Below the pieces are notes generated by a model, which searched no databases, was not told where the DNA came from, and worked only from the letters and a program-made list of their open reading frames with translations. 64,000 nucleotides of DNA from Microstegium vimineum (lineage: Eukaryota; Streptophyta; Magnoliopsida; Poales; Poaceae): NCBI GenBank assembly GCA_022036555.1, contig CM039123.1:12463217-12527216 (forward strand), given 5' to 3'. The position numbers were made by a program, and so were the translations under genes. Every line of letters begins with the position of its first letter. The stretch's first letter is position 1. Of this stretch, positions 43,893 through 55,568 are shown piece by piece.

Positions 43893-45109
43893 TGAAAGTG
43901 CAATCAAGCCTTAAGTGGGTTTTGGTGACATGACAACGCAATTAGAGAACTAATGAGACTTTACAAGTATGACAAGCAGGTTAAATTTAAAGAGGTTGAT
44001 GAACAGGTTGACGGACCCTTCCAATTACAAAAGTGCATGGCAACAAGCTCAAAGGAGTTTAAATTCTTTTATACTTTGAAATTGAGTTAGGTATGCCGTA
44101 CTATTAAGAGGGATTCAACACGCATGCCAACAAGTGAACCAAATGCAACATCTATCTATATACTTCACACCTCCACATATAAAGGGGGAAAATCAGCCAA
44201 CTTATTGAAGATCATTCCTTTGTTGTTCTGCCCAGGCCGGCAGTGCCGGGCAGGCTGGCACTGCCGCGACTTGTTCTGCCCGTTGGCAGTGAGGGGTACT
44301 TAAACACCTCACTTCCTCTTAACAGCTAGTTCTGCCATTCCAATTCTCAGACTTCGCAAAAATAGAACAAAGAAGCTCTTTCTTGCTCTCCCTTCTCCCT
44401 TGGTGCTCATCCACTCTCTTCCATTGATTTCCAATCATTCTTTGAGAGATTGAGCCTCCAAACTTTGAGAATAAGCTTCTCCCTCGGATCTTCACTCCAA
44501 CAAGCATTTGGTTTGTGTGGTGGCCGGTGGTTTGAGTTCTTTACTCTTGGAGCTTTGCTCCTAGCCGGCTAGAGGTTGCCCTTGAGCTTGCCTCCTTCGT
44601 GTGGCAGCCTATGGAAGTTTGTATCACCCAACTATTGCTAATACACTTCTCTCATCTTAAGGGTTCATTCCCTTGACTTGAGACCGAGGAAAGAGCTAGC
44701 CTTGTGTGGCTCACCTCAACAACGTGGACGTAGGCAAGCCTTGGTGGCGAGCTGAACCACGGGTCAAATCTTGTGTCCCATTGTGTTTATCTCTATATTT
44801 TGATATATCTTGTTTGCAAGGTGATTTCTAGGGTTTGGACCCGATCTACTTGGTGGGTGTGTTGCTACCACTTTCAGGTGGTGCTAGATGTTCCCTTCAC
44901 CTCTAGGAAGGTTTCTATTCAAGCACAATTTCCATTCAAGCTTTACATTTTGAATTGTGTTGAAATTTGTTAAGGTGACCAGCATTGCTGCTCTTAGCCC
45001 AGCAGTGCCAGCCACCCCGGCAGTGCCGGCCTGTGACTGACAGCAAGTGTCGAGTTGAATTTTAGACAGACCTATTCACCCCCCCCTCTAGGCCAATCAG
45101 GTCCTTTCA
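43893..45109 (+). repeat. 5' LTR of the Copia element
   Basis: It runs from TGAAAGTGCAATCAAGCC to GGTCCTTTCA, 1217 bp, with a TATA box TATAAAG at 44178-44184. It contains two perfect copies of the palindrome CCGGCAGTGCCGG (44237 and 45018). The end 'caccccccc' then 'tctaggcc' is shared, inverted, with the solo LTRs in this window. Confidence 0.88.
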
Positions 45110-45111
45110 AG

Positions 45112-45127
45112 TGGTATCAAAGCAAGG
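45112..45127 (+). other. Primer-binding site of the Copia element
   Basis: TGGTATCAAAGCAAGG lies two bases inside the LTR and matches, with one change, the initiator-Met tRNA site used by most plant Copia elements. Confidence 0.85.
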
Positions 45128-45159
45128 TTACCTCAAGAAGCACTTAACCATGTGAGGTA

Positions 45160-47418
45160 ATGGCCGAAGAGGGAAATGTTGTAATGGTTGATCCCAAGAA
45201 GGTGGATTTGCATGAGACCTCAAGCAACGATGAGAGTGCCGACACCAAGTACCAGACCACTGCTGGTATATCCGCTGGAGAGATAGCAAGAAGAAAATAA
45301 GCTAGAAAATTGAGAAGAGAAGGCAAAAAGTTGCAAAAAGAAAAAAAAACAGTCAATGAGGCCAAAAGCCTGAAGCTCACCGAGAAGCTTCATAGAAGAG
45401 AAGTTAGAGCTCTCAAGAAGGAGCTCAAGGCCAAGGAGGAGGAGCTAAAGAAAAGCAAGGAGCAAGCCTCTCATGTGGAGGTTGATTCAAGTAGCTCCGA
45501 CGGCGATGATGATATATCATACCAAGCCTCTAAGATTGCAAAGAAGGATGAGAAGAAGAAGAAGGATGACGACAGCAAAAAATACTCCGCCATATCCTTT
45601 GATTATTCATCTATATCTAAACATGAGCATAAACCTTTATTTCATGTTCCCGCCGGCAAGTTGCCTCATTTCGATGGAACCAACTTTGCCAAGTGGAAAC
45701 ACTTGATGAAAGCTTATCTTGTAGGTCTTCACCCCGGTGCTTGGGAGATTGTTCACAAAGGATGTGAGCCTCCGGTTGATCCTACAAGCCCCACCACTAC
45801 CGAGCTCTGTTGCATACAACTTAATGCACAAGCAACTAGTGTGTTGCTAAGTGCATTGAATGGTGATGAGTACAACAAGGTCATGGACTTGGAGGTTGCC
45901 AAGGAGATATGGGACACCTTGCACCTTGCACATGAAGGTGTGAGCAAAGTGAGGCAGTCCAAGATTGATTTGTTGATGGCCAAGCTCAACCGGTTCATGA
46001 TAAATGAAGGTGAAGGGCCACAAGAAATGTTTGATAGATTGATGACTATGGTTGGGAAGATTAGAGGACTTGGTGGTGAAGAGGTCAATGATCACAAGGT
46101 TGTCAAGATAATGCTTGAAGCCTACTCTCCAAGAAATGAGACCATTGTGACATTGATTAGAGACAAGAAGAGATTTGAGTACTTCACCCCAAGTGATGTG
46201 CTTGGAAGGATTGTCACCTTTGATCTACAAAGAGAAGAAGCCCAAGAGAGGAAGAAGCTTGGAGAGATGCAAGCAAGGTTGGAGGGCATGAAGATCAAGG
46301 ATGTGACTCTCAAGGCAAACAAGAGCATAAGAAAATCAGCCCCTAGCTGTTCCAAAAACAGCAAGCAAGCATCTTCAAACAAGGCTCAAGAAACCAAGGA
46401 CATCAAGCATCAACCCGAAGCTCTAACATCAAGTGATGGTGAAAGTGAATATGAACAAGAGGAGAACATAGATGACATGGCTCTATTCATAAGAAGATTC
46501 AACAAGGGCCTAAAGAAGAATGTGTACAAGCTCATAAAGAGGAAGTTCCCAATCAAGAAATCAAGAACTTGCTTTAGGTGTGGTAGCACCGAACACTTCA
46601 TTGCCGATTGCCCAAATAAAGAGAAAGACAAAAAATCTGGCAAAGGCAAGAGAGAAGACAAGGGTGACTACAAGAAAGGGAAGAAATATGTGGGTGAAGC
46701 TCACATTGGACATGGTTGGGATGAATCAACCGATAGTGAAGATGAAGAGATGGCCACCATTGCTATTCACAAGCCATCCACTTCAACAAGGCTCTTCAAC
46801 AACATGTCCAATGATGATGAAAGCTTCCCTCACACTTGTCTTATGGCAAAGGGTGAGAAGGTAAAATCAAAACCCAAAGCCATAACTCCTCCCCCCAAAG
46901 ACATCTCTAGTAGTGATTCTAGTGATTACTCTAGTGATGAAGAGATAAATGAAATAACTAAGAAAATGGATCCTAAGACCAAACTATTCATTGCCAACAT
47001 ATTGGATGAATTAGAGGCAACAAAGGCCGAGCTAGCTTCTAGAGAGAAAACTCTTATTAAACAAGAGGATCTTTACATTGCTAGTGAGGAAGCCCTTGAA
47101 TTAGAAAGGAGTGAGGTGAGCTCTTTGACCAAAGCTTTGGCCAAGGAAAGAGAAGCTCATGTTCTCACTAAGAAGGAGTGTGGTGACCTCAAGCAAAAGT
47201 ATTGTGGCTTAGTTGAAAAGCATCAAGAGCTTGAGGCACAATACTCTCTTCTTTGGGAGGGCAACTCACATCTTTCTAAATCAAATGATGCCTCTTCTCC
47301 ATCCACTAGTCAAGGTTGTGGAAAATGCTATAATATTGATATGAATGCCTATTCCACTAACCTTGCCAACATGGAGGCTATGAAGAAAGAAATAGCAAGG
47401 CTCAACAATGTCATCTAA
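45160..47418 (+). pseudogene. gag of the Copia element
   Basis: The first ATG at 45160 opens a frame that meets a TAA at 45298-45300 and then runs open for 702 codons. A Lys/Glu-rich coiled-coil segment precedes the gag (UBN2) domain: KLPHFDGTNFAKWKHLMKAY, MDLEVAKEIWDTLHLAHEG, MFDRLMTMVGKIRGLGGEEV. A CCHC zinc knuckle, CFRCGSTEHFIADCP, lies at about 46569. A second long coiled coil ends the ORF. It would build the particle and bind RNA. Translation from the first ATG is stopped; an internal start after 45300 would still give most of the protein. Confidence 0.88.
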
Positions 47419-48043
47419 GTTTCAAAGAAGAATGACAAAGACAAAGTTGAGCCAAAGAAGATCCAATACAAGGATGGAAGGCATCCATCAATCAAAGATG
47501 GGCTTAGTCACACTCAAGGAGGCAAAACCAATGGTAGAAAAATGGTCAAAGGCATTGAGTGTGTCAAGTTTGAGAAGAAGGGAAGCATTGGTGCAGATAA
47601 GCCTGCACAGACAGCAGCTCTGCTGGACCACAGGCCGGCAGTGCCGGACCTGAGGCCGGCAGTGCCGCACCCCAAAAAGGGAAGGCTACCAATGCTTCAC
47701 CTGATCAAGCTAAAGCCCAAGTCCATGCCAAGAAGATGCCCCAGCAAAAGCAGGTTTCTCAGAAACCCAAGGACTCAATCTGGGTGGCCAAAAACAAATT
47801 TACATATCAACCCAAGACAAGGTCACCTCAAGGAAGTTTGTCCTCAAGCTACATGTTGAAATGCAATGACCGTGGTAAAGTTATTGCAGAATTTGTGGGT
47901 GATGAGAAACATGACAAAAGAAGCATGAACATTTGGGTTCCCAAAATTGTTTGACTAACATGCAAGGCCCCAAGATTGATTGGGGACCTAAATCTAGGAA
48001 CTAAATTGTTTTGTAGGCATACTCCTCCGGTGGATCAAGTTGG

Positions 48044-50219
48044 GTGCTTGATAGCGGATGTACAAATCATATGACTGGAGAAAGGAGTATGTTCTCATCA
48101 TATTCCCCAACTTCAAATGCAAGTGAGAATATCATCTTTGGTGACAACTCCAAAGGGGAAGTGATTAGACTTGGTAAAGTTGCTATTACTCTTGATCATT
48201 CCATCTCAAATGTATTACATGTGAATTCGTTAAGTTACAATTTGTTGTCTGTTTCTCAATTATGTGAGATGGGCTTCAATTGTCTCTTTACGGATAAGGG
48301 TGTGGACATCTTTAAGAGGGAGGATTCCTCTATTGTCTTTACGAGTCGTTTGAAGGGCAAGCTTTACCTAGTTGATTTCAACAAAAGTAAGGCTAAGCTT
48401 GAGACTTGTTTAGTGGCAAAATCTAGCATGGGTTGGCTATGGCATCGTCGACTAGCTCATGTTGGGATGAGGAACTTGGCCAAACTCCTAAAAGATGAAC
48501 ACATTCTTGGACTAACCAATGTTCATTTTGAGAAGGATAGAATTTGTAGCGCTTGTCAAGCCGGAAAGCAAGTAGGTGCACCTCACCCACCAAAGAGCAT
48601 TGTCTCCACCAAGCAACCATTGGAGCTAATTCACATGGATCTCTTTGGACCGGTGGCCTACATAAGCATTGGCGGTAACAAACATGGTTTAGTTATTGTT
48701 GATGACTTTACTCGTTTCACTTGGGTGTTTTTCATGCATGATAAGGCACAAGTGCAAGATAAGGTGAAAACCTTCATTAGAAAAGCACAAAGAGAATTCG
48801 GTTTCCAAATCAAGAAAGTTCGTAGTGACAATGGAACCGAATTCAAGAACACTCAAGTGGAGGAGTTTCTTGACGATGAGGGCATCAAGCATGAGTTTTC
48901 AGTTCCATACACCCCTCAACAAAATGGTGTAGTAGAGAGGAAGAACCGGACACTCATTGACATGGCAAGGACAATGCTAGATGAGTACAAGACTTCAGAT
49001 ATCTTTTGGGCCGAAGCCGTCAACACCGCTTGCCATGCCATCAACCGGCTCTATCTACACAAAATCTTGAAGAAGACTTCATATGAACTCCTAACTGGTA
49101 ACAAACCAAAGGTGTCTTACTTTAGAGTTTTTGGGTGCAAGTGTTTCATACTTAATAAGAAACCCAAAACCTCTAAGTTTGCACCTAAAGTTGATGAAGA
49201 TTTTCTTCTTGGTTATGGATCAAATGAGCATGCCTATCGTGTATTCAACAAGACCTTAGGGAAAATTGAAATCGCAATAGACGCGACATTTGATGAATCT
49301 AATGGCTCTCAAGTAGAGCAAATTGATCAAGTGATTGTAGGTAATGAGGAACCACCATGTGAAGCAATCAAGAATATGGCTATTGGTGATATTAGGCCAC
49401 AAGAAGCTCAAGCCATAGATGTGGAACCTCAAGGAGAAGAAGCTACTGCTCCAAGACTTGATGAAGAAGGGCCTGCAGTGCTCCCTGGTTAGGGCTCTGC
49501 CCCTATGGCCGACACTGCCGGACCAGGCAGACAGGCAGCGGCTAACCCTTCTCCTGCTACTCCAAGGAACCTACAACCAATATTTGAAGAGCATGAGTAT
49601 GATGACCAAACTAACCAACAAGAAGTCACAGAGCACCCAAGATTAAGGCAAACAATTCAAAAGGATCATCCCGTCGACAATATACTTGGGAGTCTCCGAA
49701 GAGGGGTAACTGCTCGTTCACATTTGGCAAATTTTTGTCAATTTTACTCTTTTGTCTCCTCTTTGGAACCCCTCAAGGTTGAGCAAGCTCTAGATGATCC
49801 GGATTGGGTGATGGCTATGCAAGAAGAGCTAAATAGCTTTGAAAGGAACAAGGTTTGGTCACTTGTGGAACCAAATACCAATGTGATTGGAACTAAATGG
49901 GTCTTCCGCAACAAGCAAGATGAGCAAGGCGTGGTGACAAGGAACAAGGCAAGATTGGTGGCTCAAGGTTTCACTCAAGTGGAGGGCCTAGACTTTGAAG
50001 AGACATATGCACCGGTAGCTAGGCTTGAAGCAATTCGAATGCTTTTGGCCTATGCTGCCCATCATGACTTCAAGCTTCAACAAATGGATGTCAAGAGTGC
50101 ATTTCTCAACGGTCCTATCCAAGAGTTGGTGTATGTTGAGCAGCCACCGGGTTTTGAAGATCCAAAGTTCCCTTATCATGTCTTCAAGCTCCATAAGGCG
50201 CTCTATAGGCTTAAGCAAG
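48044..50219 (+). pseudogene. Protease, integrase and N-terminal RT of the Copia element
   Basis: The protease motif WVLDSGCTNHMTG opens the frame. The GAG-pre-integrase zinc region has WHRRLAHVGM and CSACQAGK. The integrase core has HMDLFGPV for the first Asp, VRSDNGTEF for the second and TPQQNGVVERKNRT for the Glu. A TAG at 49490-49492 separates integrase from RT in the same frame. The RT then shows TKWVFRNKQDEQGVVTRNKA, EETYAPVARLEAIRMLLAYA and QMDVKSAFLNGPI. It is cut after LYRLKQ by the solo LTR at 50220. Confidence 0.9.
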
Positions 50220-51837
50220 TGAAAGGATCAAGATGCCCAAGAGGGGGGGTGAATTGGGCTCTTTTTAATTTCTAAACAAGAGTTAAACCTATAAAGAGCC
50301 AATTAACCCCCTAGTGCCTACCGCTTGTGTGTCCTAGCTAGAAAGCGGTAACAAAGCAAAGGAAAGCGAAAAACTTTCTACACAATTCTAGTATGAATTG
50401 AAAGACAAGTGCGGAAAGTAATACGGTAATAAAGAGCTAGGGAAAGAGATGCTTGACACGGCGATGTTTTGCCGAGGTATCGAGGAGTCGACACTCCTCC
50501 CTAGTCCTCGTTGGAGCACCTCGCAAGGTATAGCTCCCCCTCAATCCCGCGCAAGGGATGAGTGCTCTCTACGGGCTGATTCTTCGCCACTCCGGCTCGG
50601 TGAATCGCCCACAACCGATCACACACGTCGATGGAGAAGGGCCGCTGACAATCTTCCGGCGATCACCTTCCTCCGAACACCACCGGACCGTCTAGGTGAT
50701 GTCGATCACCAAGAGTAACAAGCCTCGATCTTCGCTTGACTCACTCAAGCTTCACAACTAGAGGATGCACACTTGAACTCTTGGATGAACTAGAGAGAGG
50801 ATGGATGGATTCGCGAATCACTCTCTCTCTCTAGGGCTCTTGCTCTCTTCCCAACCTTCTCAACGAACTCAGCAACTCAAATGAGCAAAGGCCAGGTGGG
50901 AGAGAAGTGGGAGGGGCTATAAAAAGACCCTCTGAAAACTGCCTCGGGCTGGCATTTTAAGTTGGCGACGGACGCTCCGTCGACTAGGCGACGGACGGTC
51001 CGTCGCATGCCCAACGGCTAGTTTCTGTTCATAATTGAGGCGACGGACGCTCCGACGCCTAGGCGACGGACGGTCCGACGCCTCTGTCTAACGGCTAGTT
51101 CTGACACACTGTTCCCAGCGACGGACGCTACGTCACTGGGCGACGGACGCTCACTCACAGCGTCCGACGCTGAATTCTGGCTAGGGTTTGAAAACACCCT
51201 CTCTGGAAGGTCGACGGACGCTCTCCGCAGCGTCCGACGCCTGGCCGACGGACAGCGTCCGACGCACCCTGGAAAGCTTAGCCAGAAAACAACCTCTCTG
51301 GAAGGCCGACGGACGCTGTGGACTCAATCACCCAGCGTCCGGTGCCTTTGTCCGACGCGTCGGACAGCGTCCGGCGCCCCTGCCAGGAGCGTTCGTCGCC
51401 CAGAAAAAGATTTTAACAACTCCGTTTTTCATCGCGATGAATATGGAAGTTGTTCTAGGCTATCTTACGGTCACCATAGGCTTGCTTAGAGCTAAGGAAA
51501 TCAAGTGTGCACCACACCTAAACATGAAGCTTTCCTAAGTCAAGCTACTAGTCTCAACCCCTCTTAATAGTACGGTCAAAGGTAAAAAGAGAAGCCCTAT
51601 CTAATTCTAAGTACCCTTCATCTCCTTATGGCACTTAGCCTATCATTCTAGGGTCTTCATCATGTCTCCTTAACAACCGAAACGATATCCATCTTGGGGG
51701 CTAAGTGATGACCTTTAGAGCCCATTTTCCTTGATCACCATGGCTAGGCTACGCATAGCCTCTGCAAAACACACGTTAGCCATAATAATCTCTAATTGTC
51801 GTTAATCACCGAAACCAACCAGGGCCATGATTCTTCA
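50220..51837 (-). mobile_element. SIRE-type solo LTR inserted in the Copia RT
   Basis: TGAAAGGATCAAGATGCCC to 'gggccatgattcttca' is flanked by GCAAG on both sides (50215-50219 and 51838-51842). Removing it and one GCAAG rejoins the RT frame at LYRLKQ and APRACYECL. It is 1618 bp. The part at about 50960-51370 is filled with near-palindromic repeats of 'gacggacgctccgtcg' and 'gacggacggtccgtcg'. Start and end show reverse orientation relative to the host element. Confidence 0.9.
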
Positions 51838-52918
51838 GCAAGCACCAAGAGCATGTTATGAATGCCTTAAGGAATTCTTGATCAAACAAGGCTTTGAAAT
51901 AGGCAAAGCGGATCCTACTCTCTTCACTCATAAAGTCAATAATGATATCTTTGTGTGCCAAATATATGTCGATGACATAATATTTGGTAGTACTAACCAA
52001 TCCTATTGTGATGAGTTTAGTAGGATCATGACTAAAAGATTCGAGATGTCTATGATGGTTGAGCTAAAGTTCTTCCTCGGTTTTCAAATCAAACAACTCA
52101 AGGAAGGGACTTTCTTATGCCAAACCAAGTACACCCATGATATGTTGAGAAAGTTTGACATGGCAAATGCTAAACCAATCAAGACTCCCATGCCAACTAA
52201 TGGACATCTTGATCTTGATGAAGGAGGGAAATCCGTAGACATTAAGGTATATCATTCCATGATCGGCTCTCTCCTTTACTTATGTGCATCTAGGCCAGAC
52301 ATAATGCTTAGTGTGTGCATGTGTGCTAGATTTCAAGCTAACCCGAAAGAGTGCCACTTAGTGGCCGTTAAGAGAATCTTGAGATATCTAGTTTTCACTC
52401 TTAACCTTGGCTTATGGTATCCTAAGGGCTCTAAGTTCGATCTACTTGGGTATTCGGATTCCGATTACGCCGGTTGCAAGGTAGACCGAAAAAGCACTTC
52501 GAGGACATGTCAATTCCTTGGACGGTCCCTAGTGTCTTGGAGTTCTAAAAAGCAAAATTGTGTAGCCCTTTCCACCGCCGAGGCCGAGTATGTTACAGCC
52601 GGTGCTTGTTGTGCTCAACTACTTTGGATGAGGCAAACCTTAAAAGATTTTGGATGTCAATTCACCAAGGTGCCTCTCTTGTGTGATAACGAGAGTGCCA
52701 TCAAACTTGCAAACAACCCGGTTAGTCACTCTAGAACCAAACACATAGACATTCGTCATCACTTCTTGAGAGACCACGAATTAAAAGGAGATATCACAAT
52801 TCGCCATGTGAGCACCAAAAAGTAACTAGCTGATATCTTCACTAAGCCTCTAGATGAGACAAGGTTTTGTGCTTTGCGTAGTGAGCTGAATATACTTAAC
52901 TCTCGTAATATGGTTTGA
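51838..52918 (+). pseudogene. C-terminal RT and RNase H of the Copia element
   Basis: The frame resumes after the solo LTR with the RT catalytic motif YVDDIIFGSTN and QIKQLKEGTFLCQTKY. The Copia RNase H follows with GYSDSDYAGCKVDRKSTSR, CVALSTAEAEYVTAGACC and DNESAIKLANNP. A TAA at 52822-52824 interrupts just before LADIFTKPL, the usual end of Copia pol. The frame finally ends near 52918. Confidence 0.9.
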
Positions 52919-53793
52919 ACTATAGCACACATTTGGTTGTCCACCTAGCGATTTAGGCAAAACTTTGAAAGTTTCAATTATGCGTTTCAAAACCAAAGAA
53001 ACTTGAATGTGTTGGTCATTGTATGATTGATGATTTGCTTACTGACCAGCACATGGCAAGGGGTATGTGTCCACAATTGCATAAATATAGAGTATAGAAG
53101 TGGCATAGTGCCTCACTGCCTGGCCAGGCCAGCAGTGTCGGCCCCAGGCCAGCAGTGCCGGGGTGTCCGGCAGTGCCGGGACTTAAAGGACCCGAGCTTG
53201 TCGGGCCCAAGTCCTAGCCCTCGGGCTTTGCTTTATCTTCTCACCCCAACCCGAGGGGACTCCATCCCAGGTCATACCCTTCCAACAGAACACCTTTCCC
53301 TCTCCTCTCTCAACCCTAAGGAGACCTAGGAGCCCGGAGGTCCCTCTCTTCCCCCGGCAGTGCTGCCCCTTTGGAAGTGCTGCCATTGGAGGAGGTGTGG
53401 AGGATCTTCCTCCCTGCGTAAAGCTTCATTCAAGCCCGACCTTCGTCTCCTTCCCTCTATTTTAAAGGTAATAATATGAAACCCTAGGTTGGTTCGATCT
53501 ATGCAATGCACGGTTTTTGAGATGAGATTTAGGTTGTTAGTAGTTGCATTATATATGGTGATGTACCTCCAGTAGTTAGATTTGATCAAAACCTAGTTTC
53601 AATGGAGGATTGATGGAGCATGCCACGGTGCTGTCTGCACCAGGCCGGCAGTGTCGGGCCCCTGGTGACAGCACCTCTGCAGTTGCTCCTACAATCGTCT
53701 ATTGACCCTAGATTTTGGTTCAATCTCTCCACTAGAGTTTCTTGTCACTGTCTAAGTGCAGCAACTTAACCTTTTCTCCTTTTAAATGCATAG
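52919..53793 (+). other. Spacer between pol and third ORF of the Copia element
   Basis: No ORF with a domain is seen. It carries one perfect (53167) and several imperfect copies of the palindrome CCGGCAGTGCCGG, also found in the LTR and near the gag end. Confidence 0.6.
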
Positions 53794-54151
53794 ATGGACG
53801 GCGGTGGATCGAGTCATGGAAGAGGAAAGAGGTCAAGGACCAAGGCTCGTACTCCCTTGGCTGATGATGGGTTAAATCCCAGGCAGAGGATAACTCAAGA
53901 GGAGGCTTTGCAAAGGGCAGGGAGAATAATCAAAGATGATGTGTGCCCTAGGACACCTCCAGACTTGGGTCTTTTCAATGCTTTTCACCTTGTGGAGCAT
54001 CCCGAGGAGGTGCTAGTCAGAGACCCTCAGGACACTCCTGACAGAGTCATAATAAACTATAAAAATCAATGGAGGACAGTCCAGGAGCAGAGGGCCTTCA
54101 ATCCCTATGATGTGCCAAAGGACATGAGTGTGGATTACAGGTTTTGGAATG
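53794..54151 (+). pseudogene. Third ORF (env-like position) of the Copia element, truncated
   Basis: An ATG at 53794 opens a 119-codon frame, MDGGGSSHGRGKRSRTKART and so on, with EEALQRAGRIIKDDVCPRT and GLFNAFHLVEHPEEVLVRD. It is basic at the start, soluble-looking, and has no signal peptide or membrane segment in the part left. The Gypsy element 2 insertion at 54152 cuts it. SIRE-type elements carry an extra ORF here, sometimes called env-like. I cannot assign a function. Confidence 0.55.
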
Positions 54152-54507
54152 TGTCGGTGTTATGACCCGGGGGTCAAGACCACCAACGAGTAAATTTGTA
54201 TATCGCGTGCTCCCTCTCTCAGACGTGATGCAAGATGGACACAAGATTTATCCTGGTTCGGGCAAAGAAGGCCGTACGTCCAGCGGGGGAGGATGACTTG
54301 TATTATCTCGCACCCAAAGCGTGCTCGTACAGGGGGGGTACCAGCAGTGTTACACGGAGTCGGCCACCCGAGGGGTCGATCGAGCGTCTCTGTGTGTGGT
54401 GTGGTCTAGGGTCCTTGAGAACCAAGGTCGGATTGGAGTCCTCAAAGAGAAACCTGGAAAAAGAAATCTCTGACCCGAGCCCCCCTTTCATCTACCTCGG
54501 CGTCCCC

Positions 54508-54517
54508 CTTTTATAGA
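54508..54517 (-). promoter_or_regulatory. TATA box in the LTR of Gypsy element 2
   Basis: CTATAAAAGG on the minus strand, with GC-rich flanks, lies at a fitting distance for transcription toward 54152. Confidence 0.65.
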
Positions 54518-55060
54518 CCAAGGGGGAGACTCGAGGGTACAGGGTCCTAATAGTAGAAGTATGGGCGGCGCATCCACGGCACAGTGTTGGCGAAGAGACA
54601 TCGAGCACTGTGACGACGTGGCCTTCCCGTCCTTCAGGCGTCCCCGGTCGTGGCATCAGTAGAAGTCCCCTGGCCGAAGCGGGACGGGGCAGATGGGACG
54701 TCTTCCGTACCGGAGTTGTTGAAGAGGAGGGGGTCGAGCCCTCGGTCGAGAGGGGGGGGGTCGAGCCCCGCATGATTCTGTCGCGTTCCCGAAGCCGTCG
54801 TCGAGGGTCGCACTGTTCACTTTCCGAGGGGTACTGTAGAAGTCCGTACTTGCGTAGTGGCGGCAGTGGCGGCACAGTCGTCGGGAGTCGGGGACTAGAC
54901 GGGGAGTTGGCGGATTTCACAGTGGACGCAGGCGCCCATGTCGTCAGGTGGTTTTACTTTTACCCATGCCGGAGTGGTTGGGTCAATCGAGCCCTCGTCC
55001 GTCGACGGCGCTTGGAAGGTCGAGGCGTCGACAGGTTGAGGGGGTCGAAGTCGAGGTAGA

Positions 55061-55381
55061 GGTCGGGGGGTCGTTCGTCCGACCCCTCGTCCGTCGTCGA
55101 GGTAGAGCCGGGGGGTCGTTCGTCCGACCCCTCGTCCGTCGTCGAGGTATAGCCGGGGGTCGTTCGTCCGACCCCTCGTCCGTCGTCGAGGTAGAACCGG
55201 GGGGTCGTTCGTCGGACCCCTCGTCCGTCGTCGAGGTAGAGCCGGGGGTCGTTCGTCCGACCCCTCGTCCGTCGTCGAGGTAGAACCGGGGGGTCGTTCG
55301 TCGGACCCCTCGTCCGTCGTCGAGGTAGAGCCGGGGGGTCGTTCGTCGGACCCCTCGTCCGTCGTCGAGGTAGAGCCGGGG
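55061..55381. repeat. Seven tandem copies of a 45-bp GC-rich unit
   Basis: 'tcgttcgtc' starts at 55071, 55116, 55160, 55205, 55249, 55294 and 55339, steps of 44 or 45 bp. Each unit continues 'gacccctcgtccgtcgtcga' and 'ggtag'. Two variable positions alternate between neighbours: cgtccgac or cgtcggac, and agccgg or aaccgg. This suggests amplification of a two-unit block. Confidence 0.95.
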
Positions 55382-55568
55382 CCAGTGGCTGGTTTCCGCG
55401 GTCGGTGTAGCGGGGGCCCTCGATTGATGGGCCGTGTCTTACCGAACAGTAGGCTGATCCTTGCCTTAAAAATGGTTGCTATGTTTAGCGTTAATTTATC
55501 GAAAGGTTTAGGGTACCCCTTACCTTCGTACCCGACAGAGGAAGCAGCGTCGGGCCCAACAGAGGCGG

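Larger units (their letters stand above)
43893..54151 (+). mobile_element. SIRE/Maximus-type Ty1/Copia retrotransposon, 3' part split off
   Basis: It contains a 5' LTR, an initiator-Met primer-binding site, gag, protease-integrase-RT-RNase H in Copia order, and a third ORF after pol as in SIRE elements. It is interrupted at 50220-51837 by a solo LTR and cut at 54152 by a second Gypsy element. Its 3' LTR therefore lies outside the window. Stop codons at 45298-45300, 47416-47418 and 49490-49492 and a frameshift between 47700 and 48044 break its frames. Confidence 0.9.
54152..55381 (-). repeat. 3' LTR region of Gypsy element 2, inner limit uncertain
   Basis: The outer end TGTCGGTG is clear. A minus-strand TATA box CTATAAAAGG at 54517-54508 fits a U3 promoter with about 330 bp of R and U5 to the end. 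I could not identify the inner TG nor a convincing purine tract, so the right limit given here is the end of the 45-bp repeats and may be wrong. Confidence 0.5.

Noticed and set aside
54948..55283. Plus-strand ORF with 15-residue repeats
   Set aside because: The frame exists because the minisatellite unit is 45 bp; no start context or homology supports a protein.
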